Assembly: GCF_018070325.1 (NCBI RefSeq)
Contig: NZ_JAGPXY010000001.1
Span: 62,001-126,000, forward strand
Source of the DNA: Micromonospora sp. H61
Lineage (GTDB): Bacteria; Actinomycetota; Actinomycetes; Mycobacteriales; Micromonosporaceae
Reading direction: 5' to 3'
DNA: 64,000 nucleotides
Positions 9,558 to 19,279 of the stretch are shown piece after piece; position 1 is the first letter of the stretch, and each line of letters begins with the position of its first letter. Under the pieces are notes generated by a model. That model saw only the letters and a program-made list of their open reading frames with translations, was not told the origin of the DNA and made no database searches. A program made the position numbers and the translations under genes.

Positions 9558-10756
9558 GTGGCCGCTTCCCGATCCGAACCCGGTGATCAGGCACCGCTCG
9601 TCGCGGTGGGTAGCCGCATCCGGAGCCTGGCCGCCGGCACCCGACGTCGGGGAAGTCGAGCGGGCCGGCTGCGGCGGCGTCAAATGGAGATCATCGGGCT
9701 GATCGCGGTGCAGGCCGGGCTCGCGGCGGCGCTCGCCTGGTGGCTGGCGCACGACCTGTTGGGAAACCCGAACCCCGTCTTCGCACCGACAGCGGCGGTG
9801 GGCACCATCGCGGCGGCGATCGGCCAGCGGACAAGGCGCACCGTCGAACTGCTGGTCGGAGTGGGGCTCGGCATCGCCATCGGCGACGGACTGGTCCTGC
9901 TCATCGGCACCGGGGCATGGCAGACGGGCATCATCGTCACCCTCGCCATCGCCATCGCCCTCGGCCTCGTGGGCCGAGGCGGCACCGTGGTCAGTCAGGT
10001 GGGTGGTACGGCGGTGCTGATCGCCACGCTCTCCTCCAGCCAACGGAATCTGGAACTACCCCGGGTCGTCGACGCGGTCACCGGCAGCGTGGTGGGCCTG
10101 GTCGTGGTGGCGTTGCTGCTGCCCCTGAACCCCATGCGCGTCCTGCACCGCGCAGCCGCGCCGGTCTTCGACGCGCTCGCCGCGTACCTGCGCGACATCG
10201 AGACGGCGATGCGGACCAACGACCGGAACCGGGCGAGACACGCACTGAACGGACTCCGCGCCATGGGACCGGACGTGGAACGACTCCGCGAAGCCCTCAG
10301 CGGCGCCGACGAGGTGGTGACTGTCGCACCGGCCCGCTGGCACTGGCGGCGCCACGTCGAACACTACGACCGAGGTGTCAACTACCTGGTTCGGGTCATC
10401 GACGACAGCAGAGCCCTGGCCCGACGGTCAGCCACGATGATCCAGTATCAGGAAAAGCTGCCGGGCACCTTCCCGACGCTGTCGCTGCCCTGGCCGAGGC
10501 CATTCGCCAGTTGGACCGGGAGACGCGGGCCGACAAACCCCACGACCGGACTCGACGCCATGCCCTGCGGGCCGCGGACGAAGCCGGCCGGGCCATGGCC
10601 ACCGGTTTGCAGAACTTCGGTGTCACCACCGCCACGCAGATCCGGGTGACCGCCAGCGACCTGCTCAGGGCAACCGGCTGCTCGGCGGACGAGGCGAACC
10701 GGCAGGTTCGACAGACAGCACGTCACGCGGAACAGGCGGCCTCCTCGGAAGGGTGA
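9558..10756 (+). pseudogene. FUSC/aromatic acid exporter-type membrane protein, single-base frameshift
   Basis: A membrane protein of about 399 residues would be made if one base were restored. The first frame (9558 to about 10465) has several hydrophobic helices including LAAALAWWLAHDLLG, typical of the N-terminal membrane half of FUSC/aromatic acid exporter proteins. The matching C-terminal soluble part (PDAVAALAEAIRQLD to QAASSEG) continues in the -1 frame to the stop at 10756. The break maps to the GGG run at 10463-10465, where GGGG would restore the frame. It is either a real disruption or a homopolymer sequencing error. The start is GTG 9558 with a weak ribosome site. Confidence 0.7.
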
Positions 10757-11135
10757 CCATCGCCTTCCCATCGGTTGGGGTCGCAAACGGCCTCAGCCGG
10801 CACTTGCCAGGCGGTTTGTCGGGCGTTACGGACGCGGACAGGTCGAGCAGTGGGCTACCGTCCGGTGCCCCGGTCCACCGCGCCGGGGAGCGGGGTGCTG
10901 TCCGGGAACGCGTCGTCGAGCAGCGTCACCCTGTCCTGGGGTGTGCGCTCTCAACCAGCTTCGACCGGGAGGCGCGCTTCTGGGCGCTGTCGTCGCCATC
11001 AGCGCCCGCTCGGCGGGCTCCGACCGACGAAACCGTGCGAGCCCGACTCGCACCGACTTCCGAGGCGGTAGGGGGAAGCTTCGACCGTGTGATGGACGGC
11101 CGACCTGACGTCGAGGCGGTGTCGCGGGAGCCAGC
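10757..11135. other. intergenic stretch with no gene seen
   Basis: This 379-base gap between the FUSC-type gene and the LtrA gene has open frames, but they lack ribosome sites, recognisable motifs or normal codon use. No strong hairpin or promoter was identified. Confidence 0.5.
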
Positions 11136-12356
11136 ATGGGCGGCATGGGGTTTCCGGGAAGTGGCGGACGGGATCTGCTGGAACGCCGCGAGGACGTGCG
11201 GCAGGCGAACTTCCTGGAGCTCTTCGTCGACCTGGTGCTGGTCTTCGCCCTCTCCGGAGTGGTGACCCGGGTGGCAAGGGACGCCACGGCAGTCGACCGC
11301 GTCGTGCAGTGGCGGTCGCTGGCGTACCTGCTGGTGCTCGCCCTGCCGTTGATCTGGTTGTGGATCACCACTGCGCACATCACCAGCTGGTTCGACCCCC
11401 GCCGACGCAAAATCCAATGGGTGGTGCTGGCCAGCGCCTTTGGCCTACTGGTCATGGCCTCGTCCCTGCCCTACGCGTTCACCGGCAAGGGCTGGTCGTT
11501 CGTCCTCCCGTACGTGGTCCTGCACTGCGTACGCCCGCTGATCCTGCTGCCCAGCCTGCACGGGCACGCCCTCCGCGATCTCTACGCGAGATCGGTGCCG
11601 TGGTGCGCGGCCGGCGCGGGCATCTGGGTGGCCGGCGCGCTGGTCAGTGGCAACGCCAGAGCCGCCCTCTGGGCAATCGCCGTCACCGTGGACATCGTGG
11701 CCGCTCAACTGCGGTGGCCGGTCTACGGCCGGGCCCGACCACCGGTCAGCGCCTGGGCCATGGACAGCGGTCACCACCTGCCCGAGCGCTACCAGCAACT
11801 GCTGATGATCGCCCTCGGGGAGACCGTCCTGGCCGTGGGTATCACCTTCACCGACCTACCTGCCACCACGTCCACCTGGGCGACGCTGGTGGTGGCGTAC
11901 CTGTCGACAGTGTTGCTGTGGAGGATCTACTTCTACCGTTCCGGGCAGGTCCTCGCCGAAGCGGTCGCCGCCGCCCGGGACCGGCTGGCTGCCGGCCGCG
12001 CCACCGGCATCGCCCATGTCGTCATGGTCGTTGGCATCGTCACCACCGCCGTGGGCTACGAGATTGTCCTCGAACACCCCGCGGGCCGTCCGGAACCAGT
12101 CTGGCTCGCGATGATCCTCGGCGGTCCGGCCCTGTTCCTCTACGGCCGCATCCGCCTGGAACGGATCGTGTTCAACCGGCTGTCGATCCGCCGGGTCGTC
12201 GCCATTGCCGCACTGGCGACGGCTGCCGTACCGCTGCATCACGCCCCGCCGCTGACCGCCTCCATCGTGGCCGCGTTCGTGCTGCTCGGTGTCGCTGTCG
12301 CCGACGCCCACCGCGCGGCCCACCAGCCGCCCGAGAAGCCTTCCCCGGCGGACTGA
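11136..12356 (+). CDS. low temperature requirement protein A (LtrA) family membrane protein
   Basis: The 406-residue polytopic protein has about ten to twelve hydrophobic helices. The family signatures FLELFVDLVLVFAL near residue 27 and HLPERYQQLLMIALGE in the middle are diagnostic of LtrA. The family is named from Listeria growth at low temperature, but its biochemical role is unknown. The start ATG 11136 directly precedes the conserved RREDVRQANFLELF segment. It is followed by the synthetase cluster after 283 bases. A functional link to that cluster is not shown. Confidence 0.85.
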   Translation: MGGMGFPGSGGRDLLERREDVRQANFLELFVDLVLVFALSGVVTRVARDATAVDRVVQWRSLAYLLVLALPLIWLWITTAHITSWFDPRRRKIQWVVLASAFGLLVMASSLPYAFTGKGWSFVLPYVVLHCVRPLILLPSLHGHALRDLYARSVPWCAAGAGIWVAGALVSGNARAALWAIAVTVDIVAAQLRWPVYGRARPPVSAWAMDSGHHLPERYQQLLMIALGETVLAVGITFTDLPATTSTWATLVVAYLSTVLLWRIYFYRSGQVLAEAVAAARDRLAAGRATGIAHVVMVVGIVTTAVGYEIVLEHPAGRPEPVWLAMILGGPALFLYGRIRLERIVFNRLSIRRVVAIAALATAAVPLHHAPPLTASIVAAFVLLGVAVADAHRAAHQPPEKPSPAD

Positions 12357-12639
12357 GACATCCCTGAATTCGTCGCCGCTGTCCGACCATCACCCCTGCC
12401 GGTTCCAAGGCGTCGGTGTTACCCCTGTCGGCTGTCTCCGGCCGCCGGTGTCAGGAGTGTGGGCCGCGTGGCGCAGTCGTTCGGCGTTCCCGGAATGAAC
12501 TGTGTGGTGGTGGACACGAAGCCGATGCTCCGCCGTCATCATCGACCGGAGCGACGTAGCGTTGAGGGCTGCCCGGGGCGGGTCCGTTGCCGCACGCCTG
12601 GTTGACGCTGATCCGCGAGCTGAAGATGGTGAACGCCCG

Positions 12640-15600
12640 GTGCCCGTAACAAGTGATCCCCAGGTGGTCGCGCTACCGCCGATAGCTGCCGCACCGGTGA
12701 CCCCGGCGGTGTTCCGATCCTCCACGGCCCCGGCCCGCCGGACGCTGGTCGACATTCTCGACGACTCCGTTCGCGCGCATCCCGAGGCCCTTGCGCTCGA
12801 CGACGGTGCTACGGCGCTGACGTACCGCGACCTGGCCGATGAGGTCGAGGCCGTACGGAGGTCGCTCTCCGGGCACGGAATCGGTGTCGGCGATCGGGTC
12901 GGCGTCCGGGTCTCCTCCGGTACGGCAGAGCTGTACCTGGCGATCCTCGGCGTTCTCGCGGCGGGCGCGGCCTACGTGCCGGTCGACGCGGACGATCCCG
13001 AGGAACGCGCCGAGCTCGTCTTCGCCGAGGCGGGAGTCGTGGCGGTCCTCGGTGACGGGCTGGCGGTGTCGCTGCGCCGTACCCCCGCGGGTCGGACCGG
13101 CCGGCCCGGCCCGGACCACGACGCCTGGATCATCTTCACCTCCGGTTCGACGGGCACCCCGAAGGGTGTGGCGGTCAGCCACGGCGCGGCGGCGGCTTTC
13201 GTGGACGCCGAGGCGCAGTTGTTCCTCGCCGACGAGGCCAGTGAGCCGATCGGCCCGCAGGATCGGGTCCTGGCCGGGCTGTCGGTCGCGTTCGACGCGT
13301 CCTGCGAGGAGATGTGGCTGGCGTGGCGGTACGGCGCGTGTCTGGTGCCGGCCGCGCGGTCACTCGTCCGCAGTGGCGTCGACCTTGGTCAGTGGTTGGC
13401 CGAGCAGCGCATCTCGGTGGTGTCGACGGTGCCGACGCTCGCTGCCCTGTGGCCGGTCGAGGCGCTGGAGGAGGTCCGGCTGCTGATCTTCGGTGGGGAG
13501 GCCTGCCCACCGGAGCTGGCGCAGCGCCTGGCCGTCGAGGGTCGCGAGGTCTGGAACACCTACGGACCGACCGAGGCGACTGTGGTTGCCTGCGCCGCGC
13601 GGATGACCGGCGAGGGCCCGGTACGCATCGGGCTGCCGCTGGCCGGCTGGGAGCTCGCCGTGGTCGACGGCTTCGGTGTTCCGGTCGAGATGGGTGAGAC
13701 CGGTGAGCTGGTGATCGGGGGGGTGGGACTCGCCCGCTACCTGGACGTGGGCAAGGACGCCGAGAAGTTCGCGACGCTGCCCGCGCTCGGCTGGCAGCGG
13801 GCGTACCGCAGCGGGGACATCGTCCGGGCGGAGCCCGAAGGGCTCCTGTTCATCGGTCGCGGTGACGAGCAGGTGAAGCTCGGCGGACGTCGGATCGAGC
13901 TGGGTGAGATCGACGCCGCACTGCAGGCGCTGCCCACCGTCGCCGGTGCGGCCGCGGCGGTGCAGCGCACCGCAGCGGGCAATCAACTGCTGGTGGGGTA
14001 CGTGGTTCCGCACGACGGCGTCACCTTCGATGCCGCGGCGGCTGCGCTGCGGATCCGTGAGCAGCTGCCGGCCGCGCTCGTGCCGCTGCTGGCGGTGGTG
14101 GATGCGCTGCCGACCCGGACATCCGGCAAGGTGGACCGGGCCGCGCTGCCCTGGCCGCTGGCCACCCCCGCCGACACGGTGGCTGAGCTGACCGCGACGG
14201 AGGAATGGCTCGCTGGCGGTTGGGCGGAGATCCTGGGCGTACGCCCCACCGAGGCGGACGCGGACTTCTTCACCTACGGCGGCGGCAGCCTGAACGCGGC
14301 GCAACTGGTGGCGTGGATCCGGCACCGGCATCCGCGCGTCTCGGTGGCCGACATCGACCGCCACCCGAAACTGTCGCGGCTCGCGGCCGGGCTCGTCGCG
14401 CTCGACACCACGGCGGTGACGCGCCGGGAGGTCCGGCCGGTGCCGAGGCGCGCCGGGCTGATCCAGGCAGCGATGATGGTGCCGATGCTCGCGCTGGTCG
14501 GGCTTCGCTGGCTGACCGTTCTGGCCGCCCTCGGCAACGTCCTCGCCCTGTTCGCTCCCGCACCGTGGGCGCCGGCCGTTTCCTGGTGGTGGGTGGCGCT
14601 GGGCTGGCTTGTGCTGTTCAGTCCGCCGGGTCGGATAGCCCTGGCCGCCGCGGGAGCGCGACTGCTGCTTCGTGGGGTACGCCCCGGCAGCTATCCACGC
14701 GGCGGCGGTGTGCACCTGCGGCTGTGGGCCGCCGAACGGCTCGCCGAGCTGAGCGGCGCCACCAGCGTCGCCGGAGCATCCTGGATGATCACTTACGCCA
14801 GGGCTCTCGGCGCGCAGATCGGGGCCGACGTCGACCTGCACTCCGCGCCGCCGGTGACCGGCCTGCTGAAGCTCGGCCGGGGCGCGGCGATCGAGCCGGA
14901 GGTCGACCTGTCCGGCCACTGGGTCGACGGCGATGTCGTCCGCATCGGCAGGGTTCGCGTCGGTGCCGACGCACGGGTCGGATCCCGCAGCACCCTGATG
15001 CCGGGCGCGCGGGTCGGCAAGGGTGCCCGGGTCGCCGCGGGCTCGACGGTGGCCGGCGCCGTCCCGGCGAACCACCATTGGGCCGGCTCACCGGCCGCGG
15101 CAGCTGGCAAGGATTCGAACGGGTGGCCCGGGCGGCGTCCCCCTCGATCGCGAACGGGGGCGCGCCTCTGGCCGCTCGCGTACGGGATGACCGCCCAGGT
15201 GTTGGGGCTGGTTCCGGTCGTGGCCGCCCTCCCGGCGCTCGCCCTGCTCGGCTGGACGCTCGCCGTCCGACCGGCGGTCGGCGCCGTGCTGGGCGCCGTC
15301 GCGGCGGCGACCGTCGCCTACATGGTGGGCTACGCACTGCTGGTGCTCGGGGCCGTCCGGATGCTCAGCATCGGCCTGCGCGCCGGGTATCACAGGGTGC
15401 AGGGGCGGGTGGCGTGGCAGGTCTGGACGACCGAGCGGCTGATGGGGATGGCCCGGGTCGGGCTGTTTCCGCTCTACGCCAGCCTTTTCACACCGGTGTG
15501 GTTGCGGCTGCTGGGCGCGAAGGTGGGGCGCGGGGTGGAGGCATCCACTGTGCTCGCGCTGCCGGCGATGACCACGGTGGCCGACGGGGCCTTCCTGGCC

Positions 15601-16554
15601 GACGACACAATGGTCGCTACCTACGAGCTGAGCCACGGGTGGCTGCGGGTGGCCCCGGCCCGCATCGGTAAGCAGGCGTTCCTCGGCAATTCAGGAATGG
15701 CGGCGCCTGGGCGTTCGGTGCCCAAGCGTGGGCTTGTCGGCGTGTTGTCGTCGGCGCCGTTCAAGGCGAAGAAGGGCTCGTCGTGGCTCGGCGCACCGCC
15801 GATGCCGCTGCGGCGGACCGTGGAAGCGGCCGACACCAGCCGCACCTTCGATCCGCCGGTCCGGTTGAAGCTGGCCCGGGCTGCTATCGAGCTGTGCCGG
15901 ATCGTTCCGGTGATGTGCGCCGGCGCCCTGGCGATCGGCGTCCTGGCCGTACTCGCGCTCGTGTGGCGCGCTGCCGGGTGGTGGGCGGCCGCGCTCGCTG
16001 CCGGGCCGGTGCTGCTGGGTGCGGCGATCGTCGCCGCCGCCATCGCGACGGCCGCGAAGTGGCTGCTGGTCGGGCGTTTCCGGGTCGCCGAGCGCGCGCT
16101 GTGGACCTCCTTCGTGTGGCGCAACGAGCTCGCCGACACGTTCGTCGAGGTCCTCGCCGCGCCATGGTTGGTCCGCTTCGCGACCGGCACGCCACTGCTC
16201 GCGGCGTGGCTGCGCACGCTCGGTGCGAAGATCGGCCGGGGTGTCTGGCTGGAGACCTACTGGCTGCCCGAGTACGACCTGGTGCGGCTGGGCGACGGCG
16301 CGACGGTGAACCGCGGTTGTGTGGTGCAGACCCACCTGTTCCATGATCGTGTGATGAGCATGGACGAGGTGACACTGGGTGCGGGAGCCGCGCTGGGCCC
16401 ACACGGCATCGTCCTGCCGGGCGCGAGCATCGGCGCGCGGACCACCGTGGGGCCCGGTTCGCTGGTGACCCGCGGCGACGCCGTGCCGTCCGACAGCCGG
16501 TGGTTGGGCAACCCGATCACCACCTGGCCGGCCCCAGCGGCACGGTCGGCGTGA
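12640..16554 (+). CDS. Pls/PosA-type single-module peptide synthetase with membrane C-terminus
   Basis: The 1304-residue protein has an adenylation domain (about 25-520; TSGSTGTPKG from 167, YGPTEAT from 308, A10 lysine Lys497). A carrier domain follows with phosphopantetheine serine Ser550 (YGGGSL). Hydrophobic helices then alternate with three left-handed beta-helix/acyltransferase-like segments (about 720-830, 955-1030, 1190-1297). There is no classical condensation or thioesterase domain. This is the layout of epsilon-poly-lysine synthetase and related homopolymer synthetases. Aligned to the PheA pocket, the specificity residues read D219 A220 E223 S262 I283 G285 T307 V315 V316, close to lysine codes. 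GTG 12640 is chosen as start because the open frame upstream of it does not look coding. Confidence 0.85.
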   Translation: MPVTSDPQVVALPPIAAAPVTPAVFRSSTAPARRTLVDILDDSVRAHPEALALDDGATALTYRDLADEVEAVRRSLSGHGIGVGDRVGVRVSSGTAELYLAILGVLAAGAAYVPVDADDPEERAELVFAEAGVVAVLGDGLAVSLRRTPAGRTGRPGPDHDAWIIFTSGSTGTPKGVAVSHGAAAAFVDAEAQLFLADEASEPIGPQDRVLAGLSVAFDASCEEMWLAWRYGACLVPAARSLVRSGVDLGQWLAEQRISVVSTVPTLAALWPVEALEEVRLLIFGGEACPPELAQRLAVEGREVWNTYGPTEATVVACAARMTGEGPVRIGLPLAGWELAVVDGFGVPVEMGETGELVIGGVGLARYLDVGKDAEKFATLPALGWQRAYRSGDIVRAEPEGLLFIGRGDEQVKLGGRRIELGEIDAALQALPTVAGAAAAVQRTAAGNQLLVGYVVPHDGVTFDAAAAALRIREQLPAALVPLLAVVDALPTRTSGKVDRAALPWPLATPADTVAELTATEEWLAGGWAEILGVRPTEADADFFTYGGGSLNAAQLVAWIRHRHPRVSVADIDRHPKLSRLAAGLVALDTTAVTRREVRPVPRRAGLIQAAMMVPMLALVGLRWLTVLAALGNVLALFAPAPWAPAVSWWWVALGWLVLFSPPGRIALAAAGARLLLRGVRPGSYPRGGGVHLRLWAAERLAELSGATSVAGASWMITYARALGAQIGADVDLHSAPPVTGLLKLGRGAAIEPEVDLSGHWVDGDVVRIGRVRVGADARVGSRSTLMPGARVGKGARVAAGSTVAGAVPANHHWAGSPAAAAGKDSNGWPGRRPPRSRTGARLWPLAYGMTAQVLGLVPVVAALPALALLGWTLAVRPAVGAVLGAVAAATVAYMVGYALLVLGAVRMLSIGLRAGYHRVQGRVAWQVWTTERLMGMARVGLFPLYASLFTPVWLRLLGAKVGRGVEASTVLALPAMTTVADGAFLADDTMVATYELSHGWLRVAPARIGKQAFLGNSGMAAPGRSVPKRGLVGVLSSAPFKAKKGSSWLGAPPMPLRRTVEAADTSRTFDPPVRLKLARAAIELCRIVPVMCAGALAIGVLAVLALVWRAAGWWAAALAAGPVLLGAAIVAAAIATAAKWLLVGRFRVAERALWTSFVWRNELADTFVEVLAAPWLVRFATGTPLLAAWLRTLGAKIGRGVWLETYWLPEYDLVRLGDGATVNRGCVVQTHLFHDRVMSMDEVTLGAGAALGPHGIVLPGASIGARTTVGPGSLVTRGDAVPSDSRWLGNPITTWPAPAARSA

Positions 16555-17891
16555 GCCCGAAGGCGTCGCCGTCGAGCGGCGCAACGCCCGGCGCCGGCCG
16601 CTCCGGCGACTCCTACCTGCCCGAGCACGGCAACGGCGGCTACCGGGTGCTGCACTACGACCTCGACCTCGACTACCGGGTCTCGTCGAACCGCCTCGGC
16701 GGCCGGGCGGACATCACCGCGGTGGCCGTGCAGTCGTTGTCGCGGTTCACTCTCGACCTCGGGCGTCTCCGCGTTCAGGACGTCCGGGTGGACGGGCGCC
16801 CGGCGAAGTACCTGCACCGGCCGGACAAGCTGCAGATCAAACCCGAGCGGCCGATCGGCGCCGGGGACACTTTCCGGGTGGAGGTCCGGTACGCGGGGAA
16901 GCCGGTGCCCATCTCCGGCCGCTGGGGCGAGCTCGGATGGGAGGAGCTCACCGACGGGGCGCTCGTGGCCAGCCAGCCGAACGGATCGCCGTCCTGGTTT
17001 CCGTGTGACGACCAGCCGGGCGCCAAGGCCACCTTCCGGGTGGCGGTCACGACCTCCGCTGCGTACACCGTGTTGGTGACCGGCGATCCGGTGCTCCAAC
17101 GCCGGGGCGCGGGCAGCACGACCTGGGTGTACGAGCGACGCGAGCCCACCTCGCCGTACCTGATGAGCGTGCAGATCGGACGCTACGAGATCGTGGACCT
17201 GGCTGTCGGTGCGGTGGTGCAGCGCTTAGCGATCCCGCCGGTGCTGCGCAGGAACACCGCCCACGACTTCGGCCGGCACGGCGAGATCATGTCGGCGCTG
17301 CAGCGGCTCTTCGGGCCGTACCCGTTCCGCGAGTACGTCGTCGTGGTCGCCGACGACGACCTCGACGATCCCGTCGAGGCGCAGGGCATGGCCGTCTTTG
17401 GACGCAACCACGTCGACGGGCGGCGCACACACGAGCGGCTTGTGGTGCATGAACTGGCCCACCAGTGGTTCGGCAACAGCCTGACGGTAGCGGACTGGCG
17501 GCACATCTGGCTCAACGAGGGCTTCGCCACGTACGCCGAGTGGTTGTGGTCCGGCGTCTGCGGCGACCTGCCCACGGACGCCCTGGCCGCACAGTGGTAC
17601 GCGTGGGTCGCGGATCGTCCGCGGGAGGTCGTCGTCGCGGATCCCGGTGTCGACCGGATGTTCGACCCGCTGGTCTACAAGCGTGGCGCGCTCGCGGTGC
17701 ACGCCCTGCGGAAGAGGGTCGGTGACGACTCGTTCTTCGCGCTCCTGCGAGCCTGGGTCGCCGAGCACCAGCACGCGACGGTGACGACAGCGCAGTTCCG
17801 GCTGCACGCCCAGCGCTTCGCCCGCGAGCCGCTGGGCGATCTGTTCGCCGCCTGGCTCGACAGCCCGACGCTGCCCCCGCTACCTCGCTGA
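16551..17891 (+). CDS. M1-family zinc aminopeptidase coupled to the synthetase
   Basis: The 446-residue protein is a short aminopeptidase N-like enzyme without a signal peptide. Its zinc ligands are HELAHQW (His300, His304) and Glu323 in NEGFATY, spaced as in family M1. A conserved N-terminal beta-domain and the WFPCDDQPG segment also fit. GTG 16551 overlaps the synthetase stop in a GTGA junction, so translation is coupled. Hydrolysis of the cationic polymer or its precursors, as proposed for peptidases beside poly-lysine synthetases, is the natural inference. It contains a rare TTA leucine codon at 17226-17228. Confidence 0.87.
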   Translation: MSPKASPSSGATPGAGRSGDSYLPEHGNGGYRVLHYDLDLDYRVSSNRLGGRADITAVAVQSLSRFTLDLGRLRVQDVRVDGRPAKYLHRPDKLQIKPERPIGAGDTFRVEVRYAGKPVPISGRWGELGWEELTDGALVASQPNGSPSWFPCDDQPGAKATFRVAVTTSAAYTVLVTGDPVLQRRGAGSTTWVYERREPTSPYLMSVQIGRYEIVDLAVGAVVQRLAIPPVLRRNTAHDFGRHGEIMSALQRLFGPYPFREYVVVVADDDLDDPVEAQGMAVFGRNHVDGRRTHERLVVHELAHQWFGNSLTVADWRHIWLNEGFATYAEWLWSGVCGDLPTDALAAQWYAWVADRPREVVVADPGVDRMFDPLVYKRGALAVHALRKRVGDDSFFALLRAWVAEHQHATVTTAQFRLHAQRFAREPLGDLFAAWLDSPTLPPLPR

Positions 17892-17925
17892 CCACGCCGA
17901 GACGCGACCACCTCGCGAAATCGAA

Positions 17926-17986
17926 TGCCGGTCCCGGAACGACCGACCCAGCAGGCTGCGGCTGGCCGGCAGTGCCGGGACCGGCA
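17926..17986. terminator. convergent terminator, perfect 12-bp arms
   Basis: TGCCGGTCCCGG at 17926-17937 is the reverse complement of 17975-17986. It sits between the M1 peptidase and the oppositely oriented PHP gene. The loop is long (37 bases) and contains a smaller CCGGC/GCCGG hairpin. Confidence 0.6.
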
Positions 17987-17995
17987 CCTCGACGG

Positions 17996-19279
17996 TCAGG
18001 GCCGGAGCCACCAGGGGCTGGTGTAGGCCACCGCGAAGTCGTTACACGGGTGGCCGGCGGGGCCGGGGGTGCCGTTGGGCAGCGACGGGTCGGAGATCCG
18101 GAGCACCACCCAGTCGCCGTCGGTGACGTCGAGCGGCACTGTGAAGTCGGTGACCTGGCCGTTGACGGTGTCGATGACGTCGACGACGGTCGGCGCCGAG
18201 GTGCCGGGACGGAGGACCTGGATCCGTAGGGGCTTGCCGTCCCAGGCCGAGCCGCGGTCCAGGTCCAGCAGGAACCGGACGTCGCCGGAGGTCACGTTCA
18301 GCACGCCACCCATGCGTACGCCGTTGGCGGTGGCGTCCACCCGTAGGCCCGAGACGCGCGTGGCGAAGGAACGGCGGGCGGCCATCGCCTCGAACACCGC
18401 CGCGCGGGTGTTCTCGGCGACCCACAGGCCGCTTCGGCCCTTGCCCTCGTGGAAGCCCCACGTGGTGCCGTGCTCGTCGGTGACACCGGTCAGAGCCGGG
18501 CGCCAACCGGCGTTCAGGCAGGCCACCAGCGGTGATGTCGCACCCGACGACCAGCCCTCGAAGAGGAAGTCGTCGGTCCGGTTGAACATCTCCAGCCCCA
18601 CGAGCTGATCGCGGGCCGAGGCGTTGAAGGAGAAGTTGTTGAACCGGCCCGCCTCCCGACCGGGGTGGTTGAAGCTCGCCAGACCCCCGGGCCGGCCGGT
18701 GAGCCAGTTGTACAGGCTGCCGGGGCTGCCGGCCCGCAACAGGTCGGCGAAGTCGGAGGTGTTCCAGACGTTGATGTGCCCCTGCAACGGATGCGACCAC
18801 TCGAACCCGCGGATCGCTGTGAACTGGCCCGGGTCGTTGGCCGCGTTGGCCAGGTCACCGGTGGTCCGCCACTCTGACGAGCTGAGCCCGTCAATGGCGA
18901 AGAGGGTGGCGTGATCGGTCAGCGCGGCGACGTCCAGACCGGCCTCGCGCATCGAGGCGAACGCGGCCTCGGCGCTGCCGTCACCGTCCGACATGACCGT
19001 GTGGTTGTGCATGTCGGTGTGGACCAGCATCGTGCCCTGGGTGATGAGGGACGACCGGCCGGCACCGACCGCCGCGGTCGGGGCGCCGGCCATCGTCGTG
19101 TTGGCCGCCCGGGCGGCGGTCGGTAGCGCGGCCAGCATCAGCGTTCCGCCGGCACCGGCCAGCAGTGCCCGTCGGCCGAGGCCGGCGGGGATGTCAACCT
19201 GGCCGTACGGCACGTTGTCGTCGGATCCGTGGTCGTGATGGCAGTGGTGTGGGTGATGTCCAGTCATAGCTATATACAT
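17996..19279 (-). CDS. Tat-exported PHP-domain phosphoesterase (CehA/McbA-like)
   Basis: The 427-residue protein has a PHP metal-binding domain: HTDMHNHTVMSDG, LTDHATLF and NHPGREAG provide the expected His/Asp ligands. Such proteins are metal-dependent phosphoesterases or hydrolases. A twin-arginine motif followed by a hydrophobic stretch (GRRALLAGAGG, about residues 35-45) indicates export. The segment before it is strikingly His-rich (GHHPHHCHHDHG). A C-terminal beta-domain follows. ATG 19279 and ATG 19267 are both possible starts and neither has a clear ribosome site. It is divergent from the chitinase gene. Confidence 0.8.
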   Translation of the reverse strand: MYIAMTGHHPHHCHHDHGSDDNVPYGQVDIPAGLGRRALLAGAGGTLMLAALPTAARAANTTMAGAPTAAVGAGRSSLITQGTMLVHTDMHNHTVMSDGDGSAEAAFASMREAGLDVAALTDHATLFAIDGLSSSEWRTTGDLANAANDPGQFTAIRGFEWSHPLQGHINVWNTSDFADLLRAGSPGSLYNWLTGRPGGLASFNHPGREAGRFNNFSFNASARDQLVGLEMFNRTDDFLFEGWSSGATSPLVACLNAGWRPALTGVTDEHGTTWGFHEGKGRSGLWVAENTRAAVFEAMAARRSFATRVSGLRVDATANGVRMGGVLNVTSGDVRFLLDLDRGSAWDGKPLRIQVLRPGTSAPTVVDVIDTVNGQVTDFTVPLDVTDGDWVVLRISDPSLPNGTPGPAGHPCNDFAVAYTSPWWLRP

